This document shows positions 32,403-36,473 of a stretch of DNA of 36,473 nt, one piece after another. Under the pieces are notes generated by a model that saw only the letters and a list, made by a program, of their open reading frames with translations, was not told the origin of the DNA and ran no database searches. The stretch spans positions 1 to 36,473 of the forward strand of contig CALXEW010000017.1 in NCBI GenBank assembly GCA_944387435.1, read 5' to 3'. Within the stretch, counting starts at the first letter, position 1; every line of letters starts with the position of its first letter. The stretch comes from an uncultured Clostridia bacterium (GTDB lineage: Bacteria; Bacillota; Clostridia; TANB77; CAG-508). The position numbers and the translations under genes were made by a program.

Positions 32403-33122
32403 ATGTTAGAATTAAAAGATGTTTGTTTTACAAGAGATAATAAAAAGATATTAAACAATATAAATTTAAAAATAGATACAGATAAATTTATAGCAATAAC
32501 AGGGCCAAATGGTTCAGGAAAATCAACTTTAGTTAAAATGATTATGGGGATAGAAAAACCAGATTCTGGGCAAATTATTTTTGATGGAAAAGATATAACT
32601 GATTTAGAAATAAATGAAAGAGCAAAATTGGGAATAAGTTTTGCTTTCCAACAACCAGTAAAATTTAAGGGAATTACAGTATATGATTTATTAAAAATAG
32701 CTTCTAAAAGATATATAACAAAAAAAGAAGCTTGTGATGTGTTATCACAAGTGGGTCTTTGTGCAAAAGAATATGTAGATAGAGAAGTAAATGGTTCTTT
32801 ATCTGGAGGAGAACTAAAAAGGATAGAAATTGCAACTGTAGTATTAAGAAATTCAAAACTTACGATATTTGATGAACCAGAAGCGGGAATAGACTTGTGG
32901 AGTTTTAACAATCTAATTGAAGTCTTTGAAAATATGAGAGAATTAGTAAAAGGTACTACTTTGATAATTTCACACCAAGAAAGAATTTTAAATATTGCTG
33001 ACGAAGTAATATTAATGAAAAGAGGAAAAATTGCTGAAATAGGAAGTAGTAAAAAAATATTAGAAGAAGCAATAAAGCCTACTGTAAAATGTTGTAGGAT
33101 AAAGAAAGCAGGTGAAAAATAA
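32403..33122 (+). CDS. sufC: SufC-type Fe-S assembly ATPase (SMS type)
   Basis: The 239-residue ABC-type ATPase has Walker A GPNGSGKSTLVKMI, signature LSGGELKRIEIA, Walker B LTIFDEPEAGIDLW and the SHQERIL switch, as in SufC. It powers conformational change of the SufB scaffold during Fe-S cluster assembly in the cytoplasm. It is 21 bases after the regulator (AAAAGGAGG ribosome site) and 2 bases before SufB. No sufD, sufS or sufU accompanies the pair, which fits the minimal two-component SUF (SMS) system of anaerobes. Confidence 0.93.
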   Translation: MLELKDVCFTRDNKKILNNINLKIDTDKFIAITGPNGSGKSTLVKMIMGIEKPDSGQIIFDGKDITDLEINERAKLGISFAFQQPVKFKGITVYDLLKIASKRYITKKEACDVLSQVGLCAKEYVDREVNGSLSGGELKRIEIATVVLRNSKLTIFDEPEAGIDLWSFNNLIEVFENMRELVKGTTLIISHQERILNIADEVILMKRGKIAEIGSSKKILEEAIKPTVKCCRIKKAGEK

Positions 33123-33124
33123 AA

Positions 33125-34072
33125 ATGGCAGATACAAAATTAAATGATGAATTATTAAATAGTATAGACGAAGGGGTTTTAGGTGAGATAACTAAACTTG
33201 AGAAAATAAAAGAAGGAGCTTATAACATTAGAAAAAATGGACAAGGAATAGAAAGAAAAGTAACTGAAAATGTAAATATTATAACAAAAACAGATAAACC
33301 AGGAATTAATATATATGTTAAAGAAAATACTAAATTTGAATTAGTTCATATACCTGTAATTATAACAGAGAGTGGACTAACAGACGTCGTATATAATGAT
33401 TTTTATATTGGTAAAAATGCTAATGTGTTTATAGTAGCAGGTTGTGGAATTCATAATGACCATCATAAAGACTCACAGCATGATGGAATTCATAGATTTT
33501 TCTTAGAAGAAGGTGCTAAAGTAAAATATGTTGAAAAACATTATGGAGAAGGAGAAGGAACAGGAAAAAGAATATTGAATCCAGTAACTGAAGTTTACTT
33601 AAAAAAGGAAAGTTCTTTAGAAATGGAAAGTGTTCAGATAAAAGGTGTTGATTCTACAGTAAGAGAAACAAAAGGAGTACTAGAAGAAGGGGCTAACTTT
33701 GTTGTTACAGAAAAAATAATGACACATGGAGAGCAATTTGCAAAAACAATATTTAATGTGGAATTAAATGGAGCAGACTCTAGTACACATCTTACGTCAA
33801 GGTCTGTAGCAGCAGATAATTCAAAGCAATACTTTATTTCTAAAGTATATGGAAATGCAAAATGTTTTTCACATAGTGAATGTGATGCAATAATTCAAGA
33901 TAACGCAATTGTTACAGCAACACCAGAAGTTACAGCAAATAATGTTGATGCAAATTTAATACATGAAGCAGCAATAGGAAAAATTGCAGGAGAGCAAATA
34001 ACAAAATTAATGACCTTAGGACTTTCAGAAGAAGAGGCTGAACAAGAAATTATAAATGGATTTTTGAGGTAA
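33125..34072 (+). CDS. sufB: SufB-type Fe-S cluster scaffold (SmsB)
   Basis: At 315 residues it is shorter than classical SufB (about 465-495) and has the length of SmsB scaffolds. The C-terminal core is conserved: FSHSECDAIIQDN with the likely scaffold cysteine, TATPEVTANNVDANLIHEAA and IGKIAGEQITKLMTLGLSEE. The histidine-rich segment GCGIHNDHHKDSQHDGIHRF near residue 105 recalls the N-terminal part of minimal scaffolds. It works with SufC, probably as a B2C2 complex building [4Fe-4S] clusters. The stop is only 3 bases before the VbhA-like gene. Confidence 0.9.
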   Translation: MADTKLNDELLNSIDEGVLGEITKLEKIKEGAYNIRKNGQGIERKVTENVNIITKTDKPGINIYVKENTKFELVHIPVIITESGLTDVVYNDFYIGKNANVFIVAGCGIHNDHHKDSQHDGIHRFFLEEGAKVKYVEKHYGEGEGTGKRILNPVTEVYLKKESSLEMESVQIKGVDSTVRETKGVLEEGANFVVTEKIMTHGEQFAKTIFNVELNGADSSTHLTSRSVAADNSKQYFISKVYGNAKCFSHSECDAIIQDNAIVTATPEVTANNVDANLIHEAAIGKIAGEQITKLMTLGLSEEEAEQEIINGFLR

Positions 34073-34075
34073 AAA

Positions 34076-34267
34076 ATGAATTATTTAATAAAAGATACAA
34101 GTAAAGAAGAAAGAAAAAAAATTGCAAAAAATGCATTTGGAATATCAATTGCAAGTAATGAAATGCCATCAAAAGAGGTAATTGATCTCGTAAAACAATA
34201 TATTGATGGAAAAATGGAATTAGAAGATGTTCAAAAAAAAGTAATAGAGAAATATAGAAAGAGGTAA
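34076..34267 (+). CDS. VbhA-like antitoxin of the Fic protein
   Basis: The 63-residue helical protein has the VbhA layout: RKKIAKNAFGISIASNEMPS (first helix and turn) and KEVIDLVKQYIDGKMELEDV (closing region). VbhA-type antitoxins block their Fic partner with a helix carrying S/T-x-x-x-E-G/N. Here the aligned residues read IASNEM, so the Glu is kept but the flanking S/T and G/N are not obvious. It lies 3 bases after sufB and 2 bases before fic, implying translational coupling. The family call rests on position and overall pattern. Confidence 0.75.
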   Translation: MNYLIKDTSKEERKKIAKNAFGISIASNEMPSKEVIDLVKQYIDGKMELEDVQKKVIEKYRKR

Positions 34268-34269
34268 AA

Positions 34270-34959
34270 ATGAAAGATCCTTATGTATTAGAAGACGGAA
34301 CTTTAAAAAATTTGTTGGGAATTACTGATTATAAAGAATTACAACAGGCAGAAACAGATATTGGATATGTAAAATTAATTAATGCAAACAGACAAATACA
34401 TCAAGAATGTGATTCAGAACTGTTAAAAAGAGTTCATAGGCATATTTTTGAAGATATATTTGATTGGGCAGGAGAATATAGAACAGTACCGCTATATAAG
34501 ACGGAAGTTGTTATTCCAGGATTAAGTTTGGAATATGCAAGACCAGAAGATATAGAGCATAGACTAGATGAGGCTATGCATGAAATGAATGAGTTTAATT
34601 GGGAAGGAAAAGGAATTGATGAAATAACTAAAAATTTTTCGAGGTTTATTGCAAGAATTTGGAGGATACATCCTTTTAGAGATGGAAATACTAGAGCAAC
34701 ACTAACATTTTCTAGTATTTTTGCTAAACAACATGGATTTGAAATGGATATGAGTAGTTTACTAGACCATTTAGGAAGAAAAGAGGATGAAGAAACGGGA
34801 AAAATACTAAGGTTTAGTCTAAGAGACAAATTAGTTTTAGCAGCTTTAGATGAGAAAGATTACCCAGAACCAGAACATTTAGAAATGTTAATAAAACAAG
34901 CAATAGAACAAGGAATAAACAAAAAAATAAGTTATTTAAATGATATTATAGAACGTTAA
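34270..34959 (+). CDS. fic: Fic/DOC-family AMP-transferase
   Basis: The 229-residue protein has the complete catalytic motif HPFRDGNTR (residues of about 135-143), the upstream FDWAGEYRTVPLYK region and the helix TKNFSRFIARIWRI. This motif transfers AMP from ATP to hydroxyls of target proteins; in VbhT-like toxins the targets are topoisomerases. The adjacent small gene is its probable antitoxin. Unusually, it is the last gene of a run starting with the Suf regulator, with gaps of only 2-3 bases from sufC onward, so its dose may follow iron or Fe-S status. Confidence 0.92.
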   Translation: MKDPYVLEDGTLKNLLGITDYKELQQAETDIGYVKLINANRQIHQECDSELLKRVHRHIFEDIFDWAGEYRTVPLYKTEVVIPGLSLEYARPEDIEHRLDEAMHEMNEFNWEGKGIDEITKNFSRFIARIWRIHPFRDGNTRATLTFSSIFAKQHGFEMDMSSLLDHLGRKEDEETGKILRFSLRDKLVLAALDEKDYPEPEHLEMLIKQAIEQGINKKISYLNDIIER

Positions 34960-34988
34960 AAAAGACTAACAAAAAGTCAGCCTAAATT

Positions 34989-35147
34989 TTAGTAAAGATA
35001 CAACGTATCTTCTATTACATAAGAAACAGGTAAAACCTCATCATTGTCTGAGTTTATCTTAAAAATAGGACGGTCTGAAGAAGTGTCTTTATAAACAGAA
35101 ACAGTAATAGTACCACATTTCCTTACTTTAGAAGTTGTCTTTTTCAA
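34989..35147 (-). CDS. Small 52-residue protein with TTG start
   Basis: On the minus strand a TTG at 35147 follows GAGGTGAT at good spacing and opens a 52-codon frame ending TAA at 34989. The peptide begins KKTTSKVRKCGTITVSVYKD and continues with DRPIFKI, NDEVLPVSYVIEDTLYLY, a beta-rich pattern with one cysteine. A TATAAT lies upstream near 35185-35190, and a weak hairpin with a T-run follows near 34966-34980. I do not recognise a family. The ribosome site, codon choice and sheet-like periodicity favour a real gene. Confidence 0.55.
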   Translation of the reverse strand: MKKTTSKVRKCGTITVSVYKDTSSDRPIFKINSDNDEVLPVSYVIEDTLYLY

Positions 35148-35298
35148 AAAATATCACCTCTTATCTTCTTTTGTATCTAGTCTATTATATAAAAAGAAGA
35201 ATGAAAAAAGTGTCGAATTTTGCGAAAAGGTCAAAAAAGTTTATGAAAATGAATATTTCTATGTATTTTTTATTTATAATCTAGTTGGAAAAATAAAA

Positions 35299-35334
35299 AT
35301 ATTGTAAGGCTATAAATAAAAAACCTTACAATAT
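35299..35334 (-). terminator. Terminator of the initiator tRNA transcript
   Basis: ATATTGTAAGG (35299-35309) pairs with CCTTACAATAT (35324-35334), followed on the minus strand by a T-rich run. It lies just 3' of the tRNA. Confidence 0.82.
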
Positions 35335-35343
35335 CAATAAATA

Positions 35344-35419
35344 TGGTTGCGGGAGATGGACTCGAACCACCGACCTCAGGGTTATGAGCCCTGCGAGCTG
35401 CCAACTGCTCCACCCCGCG
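35344..35419 (-). tRNA. Initiator tRNA-fMet, anticodon CAU
   Basis: On the minus strand the 76 bases start CGCGGGGTGGAGCAG and end CCCGCAACCA with encoded CCA. The unpaired C1 opposite A72 marks the initiator. The anticodon loop is CTCATAA, closed by a G-C-rich stem AGGG/CCCT, and the T-arm is GGTGGTTCGAGTCCATC. Confidence 0.96.
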
Positions 35420-35558
35420 ATGTTTAGTACATTATTAATTTTACTACTAATGAACATAAATGTCAATAGTTTTCTTATATATTATATGAAAAAAGAAAAA
35501 TAAATATTACAAAATAAATAAAAAATTAACAAAAGAATAAATGCAGAAAGGAGAAAAT

Positions 35559-36347
35559 ATGAATCAGACACTACCAATTATAATGTGTTTAACAATACCT
35601 TTTTTAGGAACAACCTTAGGTTCAGGAATGGTATTTTTTATGAAAAATAAAATCAAGCCATCAGTTCAAAAATTACTTTTAGGTTTTGCAGCAGGAGTAA
35701 TGATGGCAGCGTCAGTATGGTCTTTACTAATACCATCAATGGATATGGCTGTAGAACAAGGAAAAATTGAATGGTTTCCAGCTTTGATAGGCTTTCTACT
35801 AGGAATAGGATTTTTATTACTTTTAGATACTATAATACCACATTTGCATTTGAATAGTAAAAAGCCAGAAGGAGTAAAAGCAAAGTTAAAAAATGAAATA
35901 ATGCTTGTTTTAGCAGTAACACTTCATAATATACCAGAAGGAATGGCAGTTGGTGTAGTTCTTGCAGGGGCAGTAAGTGGAGGAGTTGGATTAACAATTG
36001 CAGGAGCAATTACATTAGCTATTGGAATAGCACTTCAAAACTTTCCAGAAGGAGCTATTATTTCAATGCCATTAGAAACAGAAGGAAAATCAAAAGGAAA
36101 AGCGTTTCTTTATGGAATGTTATCAGGAGTGGTAGAACCAATTGCAGCAATAATAACAATATTATTAACAGGTTTAGTTACACCAATATTACCATATTTA
36201 TTATCATTTGCAGCAGGAGCAATGATATATGTAGTTGTTGAAGAATTAATACCTGAATCACAAGAAGGTGAACATAGTAATATAGGAACAATCGGAGTAG
36301 CAATTGGATTTGCTTTAATGATGGTACTAGATATAGCTTTGGGATAA
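35559..36347 (+). CDS. ZIP-family metal transporter
   Basis: The 262-residue membrane protein of the GufA/ZupT branch has about eight spans. The metal pathway motifs are HNIPEGMAVGV in span 4 and NFPEGAIISMPLE in span 5, and a histidine loop (PHLHLN) sits between spans 3 and 4. It imports Zn2+ or other divalent ions such as Fe2+ or Mn2+. ATG at 35559 is favoured by AAAGGAG 5 bases upstream; the in-frame ATG at 35541 lacks a ribosome site. It is alone in its transcription unit. Confidence 0.92.
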   Translation: MNQTLPIIMCLTIPFLGTTLGSGMVFFMKNKIKPSVQKLLLGFAAGVMMAASVWSLLIPSMDMAVEQGKIEWFPALIGFLLGIGFLLLLDTIIPHLHLNSKKPEGVKAKLKNEIMLVLAVTLHNIPEGMAVGVVLAGAVSGGVGLTIAGAITLAIGIALQNFPEGAIISMPLETEGKSKGKAFLYGMLSGVVEPIAAIITILLTGLVTPILPYLLSFAAGAMIYVVVEELIPESQEGEHSNIGTIGVAIGFALMMVLDIALG

Positions 36348-36360
36348 TTTATAAAAAAAC

Positions 36361-36389
36361 TATACAAAATAAAATGGGCATGATATAAT
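36361..36389 (+). promoter_or_regulatory. Promoter of the last, partial gene
   Basis: TATACA (36361-36366), a 17-base spacer and TATAAT (36384-36389). AAGGAGG follows at about 36400, before the ATG at 36414. Confidence 0.65.
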
Positions 36390-36413
36390 TCAAATTGAAA
36401 AGGAGGTTTTATT

Positions 36414-36473
36414 ATGAAAAATGAGTTAATAATAAAAAAATGTAAATCATGTGGAGCAATAGTAAAAGTAATA
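36414..36473 (+). CDS. Cysteine-ribbon protein, N-terminal fragment
   Basis: Only 20 codons lie in the window. They encode KKCKSCGAIVKVI near the start, a C-x2-C knuckle. The pattern resembles small iron or zinc ribbon proteins such as desulfoferrodoxin-type N-terminal domains, but the fragment is too short for a firm call. Promoter and AAGGAGG make the start sound. The gene continues past the window. Confidence 0.6.
   Translation, partial: MKNELIIKKCKSCGAIVKVI

Overview
The window is very AT-rich and reads like a low-GC, anaerobic, gut-type member of the Clostridia (Bacillota). The signs are strong TTGACA/TATAAT promoters with 17-base spacers, AAGGAGG ribosome binding sites, AGA-dominated arginine, dapF and a MurE-type ligase, a minimal SUF pair, and prepilin-anchored GLUG-repeat proteins. 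No taxonomic marker is present, so the placement is an inference.

Layout. 1-1830: IS200/IS605 debris (a TnpB 3' end with its omega-RNA/right end, and a decayed TnpA) on either side of a probable type I toxin-antitoxin locus. 1924-10073: housekeeping and accessory genes (DUF5677-like protein, Rieske-FAD oxidoreductase, M18 aminopeptidase, XRE regulator, a small basic protein, pentapeptide protein, GNAT, GT51 transglycosylase, dapF). 10093-15279, mostly minus strand: MurE-like ligase, GT39-like membrane protein, membrane protein, tRNA-Arg(UCU), TMEM165/GDT1 protein. 15453-18648: Gld-type ABC operon (ATPase, permease, GldG-like). 18999-25054: XRE regulator, then three tandem prepilin-GLUG surface proteins, two of them behind a leader ORF with an AC repeat and a terminator-like hairpin. 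25122-31803: DUF4143 ATPase, DUF5711, CvpA, LCP, D,D-carboxypeptidase, ComEA. 31908-34959: DtxR-type regulator with a palindromic operator, SufC, SufB, then a VbhA-like antitoxin and a Fic protein spaced as one operon. 34989-36473: a 52-aa minus-strand ORF, initiator tRNA, ZIP transporter, start of a Cys-ribbon gene.

The main observation concerns translation. Five genes (GT51 transglycosylase, ABC ATPase, all three prepilin-GLUG genes) are broken by exactly one extra base. In each, the in-frame codon at the break is CGG followed by A, and moving +1 to read GGA as glycine restores a conserved protein, including the first glycine of a Walker A motif. By my reading of all other genes (about ten thousand codons, both strands), CGG is never used in frame, although CGGA out of frame (NNC GGA) is common and CGT, CGA, AGA and AGG are all used. 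This suggests that CGG is unassigned or starved here and that CGGA is decoded as a +1 frameshift or quadruplet glycine. The three prepilin sites are related by duplication, so there are three independent loci. Assembly error and pseudogenes have not been excluded, but they do not explain the codon specificity.
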